Shown here: positions 37,222 through 45,129 of the stretch, one piece after another
Numbering within the stretch: position 1 is the stretch's first letter
How the letters are laid out: the number at the start of each line of letters is the position of its first letter
Assembly: GCA_002319885.1 (NCBI GenBank)
Contig: DCFT01000112.1
Coordinates: 1,363 to 65,362 of the forward strand
Direction of reading: 5' to 3'
Origin: Bacteroidales bacterium UBA1797
Lineage (GTDB): Bacteria; Bacteroidota; Bacteroidia; Bacteroidales; VadinHA17
DNA: 64,000 bases
Made by a program: the position numbers and the translations under genes
Notes under the pieces: model-generated
The model's input: the letters and a program-made list of their open reading frames with translations, nothing else
The model's database searches: none
What the model was told of the DNA's origin: nothing

Positions 37222-37794
37222 CTAATAATTAATCCAGTTCTCTATTATATTCATACCATACCCTGTAAGAACTGATTCGGGGTGGAACTGCAGCCCTCGT
37301 ACATCGTAGACTTTATGACTTATGCCCATAATTATCCCGTTTTCATCCTTGCAGGTGATTTTAAAACATTCAGGTAAATCATCACCCGACACTACCCATG
37401 AATGATACCTTCCTCCTATAATTGAAGAAGGAATATTTTTGAAAAGAGGGTCATTAATATCAGTTATCAGCACCGGAGTGGCAATCCCATGAAATACAGA
37501 ATTAAGATTCAGAATTTTGCCTCCGAAAGCCTCTCCTATTGCCTGGTGTCCAAGACATATACCCAGAATGCTTTTTGTCGGAGCGTAGCATTTTATCAGA
37601 TCAATACAAATCCCTGCATTAACCGGAACTCCTGGTCCGGGAGAAATAACAATTTTTTCAAACCCCTCAACTTCATCTATTTTAATCTCATCATTACGAT
37701 AGACAGAAGGGCATATCCCTGTCAGCTTTTCAATGTAATAAACCAGATTGTATGTGAATGAATCGTAATTATCAATAACCAATATCTTTTTCAT
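37222..37794 (-). CDS. trpG: Anthranilate synthase glutamine amidotransferase component
   Basis: 190 residues. The class I amidotransferase triad is visible: Cys79 in LGICLGHQAIGEAFGG, and His and Glu in GLQFHPESVLT. The N-terminus ILVIDNYDSFTYNLVYYIEKL and ISPGPGVP are also diagnostic. It supplies ammonia to TrpE. It starts 17 bases after the trpE stop. Confidence 0.96.
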   Translation of the reverse strand: MKKILVIDNYDSFTYNLVYYIEKLTGICPSVYRNDEIKIDEVEGFEKIVISPGPGVPVNAGICIDLIKCYAPTKSILGICLGHQAIGEAFGGKILNLNSVFHGIATPVLITDINDPLFKNIPSSIIGGRYHSWVVSGDDLPECFKITCKDENGIIMGISHKVYDVRGLQFHPESVLTGYGMNIIENWINY

Positions 37795-37811
37795 ATAATA
37801 ATAATTAAGAA

Positions 37812-39221
37812 TTACTTAATTTCTTCTGCCTGTTCAATAGCTTTTCGGAGTGCCCCAAGCTTATTATTAACCTCCTGCAGTTCCATCTCCTCGTCAGAAT
37901 TGGCAACAATTCCGGCGCCTGCCTGATAATAAAGAGTATTGGCTTTGCTTAGAAAAGTTCTGATCATTATGGCATGGTTAAAATGACCCCTGAAATCGAG
38001 GAAGCCGATTGCTCCTCCATAATACCCGCGTCTTTGATTTTCCAATTTATCTATGATTTTCATTGCCATATACTTAGGAGCTCCTGAAAGTGTGCCGGCA
38101 GGGAAGGTTGAAGACATCATGTCTGCAACATTTGTACCTTTTTTAAGCTCTCCTGAAACGGCTGATACAAGGTGAATAACATGAGAATAGAACTGAACTT
38201 CCCGGTAGCTTTCAACTTTGACATTGTCTGCATGTCTGCTCAGATCATTCCGTGCAAGGTCAACCAGCATAACATGTTCTGCATTTTCTTTCTGATCGGT
38301 TGAAAGTTCCTGCGCAAGAAGCTTGTCTTTTTCATCATTGCCGGTACGCTTGAATGTTCCGGCAATAGGATTAATGAAAGCTTTCCCCTTAATAATCTTC
38401 AGGTGGGCTTCGGGTGATGATCCGAATATCTTATAATTCCCATAATCAAAATAGAAAAGATAAGGAGAAGGATTTATCGACCTCAAAGCCCTGTAAACAT
38501 TAAATTCATCGCCAGTAAATTGCCGCGAGAATTGCCTGGATAAAACCACCTGAAAAACATCTCCCAGATAACAATGTTCTTTCCCTTTACTTACCATAGC
38601 CATATACTGTTTGTCAGAAATATTACGATGTTCATCCCCGACAGTTTTAAAAGAGTAGATAGCAACGTTTCTGCTGTTAAGTAATGATTCAATCCTGTCA
38701 AGCTCACTGGATTCGCCATTTACCTGATTTTCAATTATCTGCAGTGTGTTCAGATAATGGTTTATTGCTATAATGTATTTATAAAGGTGATATCTGGCAT
38801 CAGGGATCTCATATTCGCAGTAAGGACTTTGTTTAAATTCAATCTTTTCGAAATATTCAACAGCGTCGTACGACAGGTAACCAAACAGTCCGTTAACCGG
38901 GATATCTTCCTGCAAATCTGATTGAACAAATGTGTCAGCAAAAGCAGAGAACCTTGTATTAAACGTCTGTTTATCTGCTATATCAGTAACAATTGTCGAA
39001 CCGTCAGGGAAAGTTTCGGTAATAGTTCCTTTATCAGCCTCGAAACCTGCCACCGGTTTCATGCAAATGAAAGAATAACTGTTTTCATTACCGTGATAAT
39101 CAGAGCTTTCCAATAACAGAGAGTTTGGATAGATGTCTCTGATTCTAAGATATATGCTCACCGGAGTTATTATGTCAGCCAACAGCCTCCTTGAAATTGT
39201 TTTAATCTTAAATTGTATCAT
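37812..39221 (-). CDS. trpE: Anthranilate synthase component I
   Basis: 469 residues from the ATG at 39221 ([20 protein letters not shown]). A longer open frame to 39281 is rejected because it would start inside the T-run of the attenuator. The N-terminal half has the feedback-site motif LLLESSD near residue 37. The catalytic C-terminal half has [63 protein letters not shown] and [13 protein letters not shown]. It makes anthranilate from chorismate with TrpG. It is the first structural gene after the leader-terminator, so operon expression should depend on attenuation. Confidence 0.97.
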   Translation of the reverse strand: MIQFKIKTISRRLLADIITPVSIYLRIRDIYPNSLLLESSDYHGNENSYSFICMKPVAGFEADKGTITETFPDGSTIVTDIADKQTFNTRFSAFADTFVQSDLQEDIPVNGLFGYLSYDAVEYFEKIEFKQSPYCEYEIPDARYHLYKYIIAINHYLNTLQIIENQVNGESSELDRIESLLNSRNVAIYSFKTVGDEHRNISDKQYMAMVSKGKEHCYLGDVFQVVLSRQFSRQFTGDEFNVYRALRSINPSPYLFYFDYGNYKIFGSSPEAHLKIIKGKAFINPIAGTFKRTGNDEKDKLLAQELSTDQKENAEHVMLVDLARNDLSRHADNVKVESYREVQFYSHVIHLVSAVSGELKKGTNVADMMSSTFPAGTLSGAPKYMAMKIIDKLENQRRGYYGGAIGFLDFRGHFNHAIMIRTFLSKANTLYYQAGAGIVANSDEEMELQEVNNKLGALRKAIEQAEEIK

Positions 39222-39279
39222 AGTTTTTGTTTTTATTCTGTCACATCTACTTTTCAAAATTCCCTGTTTCTTAAAAATC

Positions 39280-39309
39280 AAAAAAGCCTGTCGTGATTAC
39301 GACAGGCTT
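39280..39309 (-). terminator. trp attenuator terminator
   Basis: On the minus strand AAGCCTGTCGT (39309-39299) and ACGACAGGCTT (39294-39284) form an 11-base-pair perfect stem with a four-base loop, then TTTTGATTTTT. It lies between the leader peptide and trpE, where a constitutive terminator would make no sense, so it is read as an attenuator. Confidence 0.9.
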
Positions 39310-39352
39310 CTGATTAATATCTTATAATATTATATACAAATAGCTGGCAGTC

Positions 39353-39412
39353 TCACGTCAAAAAGTGAAAAATTCTTAACCACCAACGCCAATATGTACA
39401 AATAGTCTTCAT
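39353..39412 (-). CDS. trpL: trp leader peptide with three Trp codons
   Basis: A 19-codon frame encodes MKTICTYWRWWLRIFHFLT and ends in TGA at 39355-39353. Trp codons are residues 8, 10 and 11. The ATG is about 13 bases from the predicted transcript start. The bases GTTGGTGGTT (39387-39378), which cover the second and third Trp codons, can pair over ten positions (with G-U pairs) with GACTGCCAGC (39352-39343) just past the stop. The terminator stem begins 43 bases after the stop. The layout is that of ribosome-mediated attenuation: stalling at Trp codons when charged tRNA-Trp is low would free the downstream segment and favour read-through. An antiterminator pairing is less clear by eye. Confidence 0.9.
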   Translation of the reverse strand: MKTICTYWRWWLRIFHFLT

Positions 39413-39431
39413 TTTAAGTTCCGTTCAACTG

Positions 39432-39462
39432 CAAATATAGAATATGTTTTTAAAAAAACAAA
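39432..39462 (-). promoter_or_regulatory. trp operon promoter
   Basis: On the minus strand TTTG (39462-39459), 19 bases, then TATATTTG (39439-39432) match the Bacteroidota promoter consensus exactly. Transcription would start near 39425, giving a leader of about 200 bases before trpE that contains trpL and the terminator. Confidence 0.8.
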
Positions 39463-39489
39463 TTCTGACGGTTTTTATTGAAAATGACC

Positions 39490-39600
39490 GTTAACTACAA
39501 AGTTCACAAAGCAGGCACAAAGTACACTAAGAGAATGTATTTAGTTTATCAGTCCTTTGTGATCTTTGTGTTAACCTTTGTGTCCTGTGTGGTTAAGAGA
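39490..39600. repeat. ACAAAG-rich imperfect inverted repeat
   Basis: The left part (39490-39535) carries TTAACTACAAAG followed by further CACAAAG/ACTAAG units about 9-11 bases apart. The right part (39553-39600) carries the complement (CTTTGTG units ending in GGTTAA) in reverse order. The arms align over about 44 bases with a short spacer. A 74-codon frame crosses it but has the composition of the repeat, so it is not called a gene. A shorter ACAAAG stretch lies at 61348-61376. Confidence 0.65.
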
Positions 39601-39770
39601 CTCCTTATAACATTTTACATTCCCATGACAATTGATGACAATTCTTTACACAACTATGACAGCGATTCATTTTCTGAAGTGCAACTTTGTATTACAAATT
39701 AAGAATCGTCATAAAAATGAATATAAATGATGACAAATTTCTATAAATACTAAAATTGAAACCTTCAATC

Positions 39771-40883
39771 ATGAAAACAAAACATTACGGGTTCGTGGCA
39801 TTTTTCATAATCTTATGTACACTCAGTCTTTCTGTGAAGGCTGATGATTTACGAAAAATTGTATCTCTCTCCGGATACTGGAAATTCTCAATAGGAGACG
39901 ACAGCAAATGGGCAAATCCTTCTTACGATGATTCTGGCTGGGATCAGATTACTGTACCCGGAAAGTGGGAGGATCAGGGCTATAACGATTATAATGGATA
40001 CGCATGGTACCGGAAAACATTCAAAGTTAACGGCATTCCTGAAAATACCACTATCTATTTAATGATGGGCCACATTGACGATGCTGATGTTGTATATCTT
40101 AACGGGAAAGAGGTCGGCAGAAACGGATCCTTTCCGCCAAATTTTGTAACTGCTTATGACAGAGTCAGAAAATACATAATCCCTGCCGATTACCTTAAAG
40201 ATGGTAGCGATAATGTTATATCTGTAAAAGTCTATGACACTTATGGGGATGGAGGTATTGTCGAAGGGCCTGCAGGCATTTATTACGATGAGGATATCGA
40301 TTTGCTCAGCCTAAATTTAAATGGAAGCTGGAAATTTCAAACCGGCGATAATAAAAGCTGGAAAGCAGTGGAATTCAATGACGAAGCCTGGAAGACAATT
40401 AATGTGCCTGCAACCTGGGAGAGCCAGGGGTATGAAGACTACGACGGATATGCCTGGTACCGACTTAAGTTCACTGTGCCTCAGAATCTGAGTAAGGAAG
40501 AATTGTTTCTGTCACTTGGAAAGATTGATGATATTGATGATGTCTATCTGAATGGAGAGCACATTGGAAATGTCTATGATCTTAGAAAAAAGTCATGGAT
40601 AGGTGTACAAAACACAGGATGGGAATGGACAATGCCGAGAACGTATAAAATCCCGGAAGGTCTGTTAAACAGAAACGGATCCAATACAATTGCAGTAAGA
40701 GTCTATGACGGACAGGGACTGGGAGGCATTTACGAAGGACCGATTGGCATAATGACAACTGATAACTACCACATTTATAAGAAAAAACATCATTCATATT
40801 CTTATTCATACAGATCATTCTGGGGATTTGTGTATGACGTGATTTTTAATAATGATAATTCAAACGAGGAGGACGAACAATGA
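39771..40883 (+). CDS. Secreted protein of two tandem GH2-type jelly-roll domains (copy 1)
   Basis: 370 residues from the ATG at 39771 (a TTG 15 bases upstream is in frame but less likely). A signal peptide ends near SLSVKADD. Two domains of about 155-165 residues follow (about 25-180 and 184-340). Each has a WKF-G start, VPxxWE-x-QGY-x-DY-x-GYAWYR, LMMGHIDDAD or LSLGKIDDID, VYLNG, and a GGI-x-EGP-x-GI end. This is the sugar-binding jelly-roll of glycoside hydrolase family 2 and related enzymes, but no catalytic barrel is present. The C-terminus is a Ser/Tyr-rich and then acidic tail. It overlaps the next gene by four bases (ATGA), so the two are coupled. A carbohydrate-binding role in the periplasm or outside the cell is inferred. 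Confidence 0.75.
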   Translation: MKTKHYGFVAFFIILCTLSLSVKADDLRKIVSLSGYWKFSIGDDSKWANPSYDDSGWDQITVPGKWEDQGYNDYNGYAWYRKTFKVNGIPENTTIYLMMGHIDDADVVYLNGKEVGRNGSFPPNFVTAYDRVRKYIIPADYLKDGSDNVISVKVYDTYGDGGIVEGPAGIYYDEDIDLLSLNLNGSWKFQTGDNKSWKAVEFNDEAWKTINVPATWESQGYEDYDGYAWYRLKFTVPQNLSKEELFLSLGKIDDIDDVYLNGEHIGNVYDLRKKSWIGVQNTGWEWTMPRTYKIPEGLLNRNGSNTIAVRVYDGQGLGGIYEGPIGIMTTDNYHIYKKKHHSYSYSYRSFWGFVYDVIFNNDNSNEEDEQ

Positions 40884-41935
40884 TAAAATTTCTAAATAAC
40901 CGGAGGACAGGAATCTTACTGGTTACCGCTTTAATACTTTTGTTCAGCCAGTCAACAAAAGCAAATCCGGCTGAAGACAATCTGGTTCTGCTGAAGAATC
41001 TGACAGGCCGCTGGCAGTTTTCCATAGGTATAAATAAAGAATGGATATCTCCAAAATTTGACGATAGTAAATGGGAGTCAATTCATGTGCCATCACCATG
41101 GGAAGACCAGGGGTTCAACGGCTATAATGGTTATGCTTTTTACAGGAAAAATATTGAGATCCCATCAGCTTATAAAGACCGTATGCTTTACCTGAATATG
41201 GGATATATTGATGATGTTGATGAGGTATATCTCAATGGACATAAAATCGGTGCATCAGGAGGCTTCCCTCCAAATTATAACACTGCTTATAATGCTGAAC
41301 GCATTTATTATATCCCACAGGAGGACATCAACTTCGATGGCTCAAATCTTATAGCTGTAAAAGTATACGACTCGTACGACCAGGGTGGAATTGTAAGCGG
41401 TAATATAGGTTTATATGGAGGAAAGACATCCGTAAACCTTGATCTGAATCTTCAATCTTTATGGAAATTTCAAACTGGTGATGATCCCAGACGTAAAGAG
41501 TCGGATTTTGATGACAGCAGCTGGTCAGAAATTTTTGTCCCGGCAAAATGGGAAGATCAGGGCTACAGAGATTATGATGGCTATGCATGGTATCGCAAAA
41601 AATTCACATATCAGGGCAACAGTGATGAAAAAATGGTCCTGCTAATGGGTAAGATAGATGATATCGATCAGGTTTTCATAAATGGAATTTTAGTTGGCTC
41701 TACCGGAAAGTTCCCGGCAAAGAAATGGGATGATGTGTCAACAAGCGGTGAATGGACAGCCTTCAGGGGATACTATATACCCGACGGTTTACTAAAGAAA
41801 AATCAGACATATGTAATAGCAGTAAGAGTTCTCGATACGGGCGGAGACGGAGGGATTTATGAAGGTCCGGTTGGCATCCTCTCGCAAACTAAATACATCG
41901 AATACTGGAGAAAAATCAAGAAATCAGGAGACTAA
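40880..41935 (+). CDS. Secreted protein of two tandem GH2-type jelly-roll domains (copy 2)
   Basis: 351 residues with a signal peptide (ending LFSQSTKANPA). Two domains of the same type as in the preceding gene follow (about 30-185 and 188-345). Marks include WQFSIG, VPSPWEDQGFNGYNGYAFYRK, MGYIDDVDEVYLNG, WKFQTGDD, VPAKWEDQGYRDYDGYAWYRK, MGKIDDIDQVFING and GGIYEGPVGIL. Its first domain is closest to the first of the other gene and its second to the second, so a two-domain gene was duplicated in tandem. No catalytic domain follows. An intrinsic terminator lies 26 bases past the stop. The ligand is unknown. Confidence 0.75.
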   Translation: MIKFLNNRRTGILLVTALILLFSQSTKANPAEDNLVLLKNLTGRWQFSIGINKEWISPKFDDSKWESIHVPSPWEDQGFNGYNGYAFYRKNIEIPSAYKDRMLYLNMGYIDDVDEVYLNGHKIGASGGFPPNYNTAYNAERIYYIPQEDINFDGSNLIAVKVYDSYDQGGIVSGNIGLYGGKTSVNLDLNLQSLWKFQTGDDPRRKESDFDDSSWSEIFVPAKWEDQGYRDYDGYAWYRKKFTYQGNSDEKMVLLMGKIDDIDQVFINGILVGSTGKFPAKKWDDVSTSGEWTAFRGYYIPDGLLKKNQTYVIAVRVLDTGGDGGIYEGPVGILSQTKYIEYWRKIKKSGD

Positions 41936-41961
41936 TTTTCGCATGTTGTTACCTGGGAAAT

Positions 41962-41999
41962 GGAGGAGGTTGATAAACCTTCCTCCTTTCTTTGTTTTC
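41962..41999 (+). terminator. Terminator after the jelly-roll gene pair
   Basis: GGAGGAGGTT (41962-41971) pairs with AACCTTCCTCC (41976-41986) with one bulged base and a four-base loop, then TTTCTTTGTTTTC follows. It implies that the kinase gene at 42051 has its own promoter, or depends on read-through. Confidence 0.65.
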
Positions 42000-42050
42000 A
42001 CTGAAAAATATTCATCCGAAATTCTATATATTTAAAGAAATTATCTGTTC

Positions 42051-43589
42051 ATGGGGTCATCATTACGCAAGGTGAGTTTATTAATCCTGTTGATCATTGT
42101 CCTGCCTGTTATGATATTCTCAGTTTTTGAGATCGGCAATCTAAGGCAAAATGAAAAGGTCATTCAGAATATTTACAAAAATCAGCTCGACGCAATTCTG
42201 TTTTCAATAAATCAATATTCCGACGATATCATAAGCAACTTTGCAAGCCGGATCGAGAATAATTTAAACAACTTCAACTCTGATTCAGCCGGACTAAACA
42301 AAATAATTAACGAATTTCAGGTAAACTGCCTTATCCATTTCGATAAAAAGCTTGAATTTATCTCATCCGAACCTTATTCATATCGTGATAGCACCTTGCT
42401 TCCCGATATCAGAGCAATGATTAAAAATAATTACACAGTAATTGATCAGTTAAGGACTTACTTAAGAGGAGGTTACCGAAAAATAATACCCCTGGGGAAT
42501 ATGGGCAAAGATATGCAATGTGTAGCTTTTTTAACACTCGTTAAGAATGAAGAGGTAACAAATGTCCTGGTTATTGATCCGGTTAAATTTATCAGCAAGG
42601 TCCTCGATCCCAGGATTCAGGAGATAGCACAGGGGAAATTTCATATTGCAGTCTATCACCTGGGAGGTGTTTTGCCTGTTTATACTTCAAATAAGCAATA
42701 TATCCCGGGGAATATTGATGATAAAGAACCCTTCTGGCTGTTGAAAAACTACACAATGGGGATAGAACTCAAAGACGCTACAATCGCTGATCTGACGAAA
42801 GACAGGATCAGGAGAAATCTGGTTATGATTGGATTAGTAGATGTTATCTTAATTTTCGGAGCAGCGCTGATTTTCAGAAATGTCAGGAAACAGGTTGAGC
42901 TTTCACAGTTAAAGAGCGATTTTGTTTCCAGTGTTTCGCATGAAATAAGAACTCCGCTTGCACTGATAACAATGTACATTGAGACACTCGAAATGGGAAG
43001 ATTGAAAAATGCGGCGAAAATTAAGGAGTATTATGCTGTTATTTTGAGTGAGACAACCCGTCTCTCGGGTATAGTTAACAGAATTCTTAATTTTTCTCAG
43101 ATTGAAAGTAACAAAAGAAAATACTTCTTCAGCGAGACTGATATAAATGAAATCGTTGAAAACGCGGCTCTGTCTTTCCGGTATTCAGTAAAAAAGAAAG
43201 GATTCAGCTATACTTTCAGTCCTGATAAAACACTACCAGCAGTTATGGTTGACAAGGAAGCAGTTACCGACGCCCTTGTGAATCTTGTTGACAATGCTAT
43301 GAAATACAGTACCGAAAAAAAGGACATTGTTGTCAGAACAGGAAAGTCTGAGAAGTATGTGTACATTGAAGTGGAGGATCATGGAATTGGAATCTCACAA
43401 AAAAATCAGAAGTACATTTTTGACAAATTTTACCGGGTAACAGAAACGAATCTGGCTAATAAGGTGAAAGGATCAGGATTGGGACTAGCTATAGTTAAAC
43501 ATATTATGGACTCTCATGGAGGTAAGATATATGTCAAAAGTTCACCCGGATCGGGATCACTGTTCAGACTTTTATTTCCGGTTAAATAA
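42051..43589 (+). CDS. Sensor histidine kinase (HisKA/HATPase_c)
   Basis: 512 residues. Membrane helices lie at about 9-27 (LLILLIIVLPVMIFSVFEI) and 255-277 (LVMIGLVDVILIFGAALIF) and enclose a periplasmic sensor domain of about 225 residues with no motif I recognise. The HisKA segment FVSSVSHEIRTPLALITMYIETLEMG carries phospho-acceptor His297. The ATPase domain has DALVNLVDNAMKYS, EDHGIGIS, FDKFYRVTE and GSGLGLAIVKHIM. There is no HAMP domain visible between helix 2 and HisKA. The OmpR-type regulator follows after 11 bases. Signal unknown; the neighbouring jelly-roll proteins could be targets or partners. Confidence 0.93.
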   Translation: MGSSLRKVSLLILLIIVLPVMIFSVFEIGNLRQNEKVIQNIYKNQLDAILFSINQYSDDIISNFASRIENNLNNFNSDSAGLNKIINEFQVNCLIHFDKKLEFISSEPYSYRDSTLLPDIRAMIKNNYTVIDQLRTYLRGGYRKIIPLGNMGKDMQCVAFLTLVKNEEVTNVLVIDPVKFISKVLDPRIQEIAQGKFHIAVYHLGGVLPVYTSNKQYIPGNIDDKEPFWLLKNYTMGIELKDATIADLTKDRIRRNLVMIGLVDVILIFGAALIFRNVRKQVELSQLKSDFVSSVSHEIRTPLALITMYIETLEMGRLKNAAKIKEYYAVILSETTRLSGIVNRILNFSQIESNKRKYFFSETDINEIVENAALSFRYSVKKKGFSYTFSPDKTLPAVMVDKEAVTDALVNLVDNAMKYSTEKKDIVVRTGKSEKYVYIEVEDHGIGISQKNQKYIFDKFYRVTETNLANKVKGSGLGLAIVKHIMDSHGGKIYVKSSPGSGSLFRLLFPVK

Positions 43590-43600
43590 CTTTACTAACT

Positions 43601-44293
43601 ATGAAAAAGATACTGATAGTTGAAGACGAATTGCTTATGGTAAATGGTCTGAAAGATAATCTTGAACTCGAAGGTTATGAAGTAGAAACTGCAATGGAAG
43701 GGTCCACGGGTCTTCAAAAAATACTTCAATGCCGGTATGATCTTATTTTACTTGATATTATGTTGCCAGAAATATCCGGATTTGATATTTGTAAAACTGT
43801 AAGGAAAGAAGGAGTAAATACCCCTATTATTCTGTTGACGGCTAAGGGTGAGGAAATTGATAAGGTACTTGGATTGGAGCTAGGAGCCGATGATTACATT
43901 ACTAAACCATTTAGCTTGCGAGAGTTACTCGCAAGGATAAAAACAATTTTGCGGCGTGCTCCAATTGGAAAAGAAGGAGGAGGTGAACCAGAATTTATAC
44001 GCATAGGGAATATTAGAGTTAATTTCAAAAGTTATCAGGCCCTTGAGGGAACTAATGAAATCAAAATGTCATACAAAGAATTTGGAATATTGCATTACCT
44101 GTATATGAATGCAGGCAAAATTATTCAACGCGATGATCTCATGAGCGATGTATGGGGCATTGAATTTGATATTTCAACCCGAACGGTGGATAATTTTATC
44201 CTTAAACTGCGGCAGAAAATCGAAGTTGATCCCAATAGTCCAAAGATTATTCTGACAGTACACGGGATAGGCTATAAAATGATCTTGCCGTAA
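43601..44293 (+). CDS. OmpR/PhoB-family response regulator
   Basis: 230 residues. The receiver domain has EDE at 8-10, phospho-acceptor Asp52 in LILLDIMLPEISG, Thr in LLTAKG and Lys in DYITKPFSLRELLARI. The winged-helix effector domain (about 130-228) has LSYKEFGILHYLYMNAGKII, VWGIEFDISTRTVDNFILKLRQKIE and the terminal HGIGYKM. It should be phosphorylated by the kinase encoded just upstream. Confidence 0.95.
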   Translation: MKKILIVEDELLMVNGLKDNLELEGYEVETAMEGSTGLQKILQCRYDLILLDIMLPEISGFDICKTVRKEGVNTPIILLTAKGEEIDKVLGLELGADDYITKPFSLRELLARIKTILRRAPIGKEGGGEPEFIRIGNIRVNFKSYQALEGTNEIKMSYKEFGILHYLYMNAGKIIQRDDLMSDVWGIEFDISTRTVDNFILKLRQKIEVDPNSPKIILTVHGIGYKMILP

Positions 44294-44300
44294 TTTTTTG

Positions 44301-44410
44301 CACCCCTTCCCCCCTAAAGGGGAGTAAATTCTTAGTTTATCAATAATTTCATCAAGGACACCGAATTAGTCCCCATTTAGGGGGACTGCCGCGCAGCGGC
44401 AGTGGGTGTT
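44301..44410. repeat. C/G-rich palindromic element between convergent genes
   Basis: The element starts CACCCCTTCCCCCC and ends with a GGGTG box, and its arms (44301-44333 and 44363-44410) are imperfect inverted copies around CCCCTAAAGGGG and CCCCATTTAGGGG. Inside the right arm ACTGCCGC-GCA-GCGGCAGT (44385-44403) is a perfect eight-base-pair hairpin. It fills the gap between two response-regulator genes that converge. A related, less complete copy is at 57484-57575. Confidence 0.7.
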
Positions 44411-44415
44411 GAATC

Positions 44416-45129
44416 CTATAAAAAATTCTTATCGAGGAATACCTGAAATTTCTCCTTATACTGATCGCTTATGGGAATATATTCCTTGCCAAAAACGATC
44501 CTGCTGCGTTCGATTGTATCTATTTTTTCAAGATTTACAATGAAAGAACGGTGGACCCGCATGAATTTCTCTTCAGGAAGCTTTGATTCCAGAAGTTTAA
44601 GAGAAGTAAGTGAAAGAACAGGCTTAATTGAATTTTTTGTGTAAACTTTTACATAATCCTTGAGCCCTTCAATGTATAAAATATCATTAAAATTTAAGCG
44701 CTTAATTTTATAATCAGACTTCAGAAACAGGAATTCATTATTGACGTCTACTCTTGCGGGAGTGTTCTGTTCGAGCCTTAGTAACTTCTGAACTTTATGC
44801 ACAGCCATTAAAAATTCTTCATAGCTGAATGGCTTTAATAAATAGTCAACTATCTCAAGTTTATATCCTTCCAGGGCATATTTTTCAAAAGCTGTGGTAA
44901 AAATTATCTTAGGTCCTTTCTCCATTAACCTTGTAAACTCTATTCCTGAGAGGTCAGGCATCTGAATATCAACGAATATCAGATCAACCCGGTTGTCTGT
45001 AAGAAATTCGGCTGCGTCGAGAGGGTTGTCAAATTTCCCGGCAAGTTTCAATCCAGGAGTTTTTTCGATATAACCTGTAACAAGCTGCAACGCAAGAGGT
45101 TCGTCATCAATTGCAATAGTTGTAATCAT
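44416..45129 (-). CDS. LytTR-family response regulator
   Basis: 237 residues. The receiver domain has the acidic pair at 8-9 (AIDDEPLALQLV), phospho-acceptor Asp54 in IFVDIQMPDLSG, and the Lys in YLLKPFSYEEFL. The LytTR DNA-binding domain (about 135-236) has NDILYIEGLKDYVKVYT and FMRVHRSFIVNLEKIDTIERS. Its start overlaps the last base of the LytS-type kinase gene, so the two form a coupled pair. The pair is the 3' end of an efflux operon and probably controls it or senses its substrate. Confidence 0.95.
   Translation of the reverse strand: MITTIAIDDEPLALQLVTGYIEKTPGLKLAGKFDNPLDAAEFLTDNRVDLIFVDIQMPDLSGIEFTRLMEKGPKIIFTTAFEKYALEGYKLEIVDYLLKPFSYEEFLMAVHKVQKLLRLEQNTPARVDVNNEFLFLKSDYKIKRLNFNDILYIEGLKDYVKVYTKNSIKPVLSLTSLKLLESKLPEEKFMRVHRSFIVNLEKIDTIERSRIVFGKEYIPISDQYKEKFQVFLDKNFL

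Noticed and set aside
39222..39281. Longer N-terminus for TrpE starting at 39281
   Set aside because: The extra codons lie in the T-run and spacer after the attenuator stem, and the family start is at 39221.
39478..39702. A 74-codon plus-strand frame between the trp promoter and the jelly-roll genes
   Set aside because: It is made largely of the translated ACAAAG/CTTTGTG inverted repeat and has no domain, signal or partner.
41936..44293. Kinase/regulator pair as part of one operon with the jelly-roll genes
   Set aside because: A hairpin with a T-rich tail lies between them, so a single transcript cannot be assumed.
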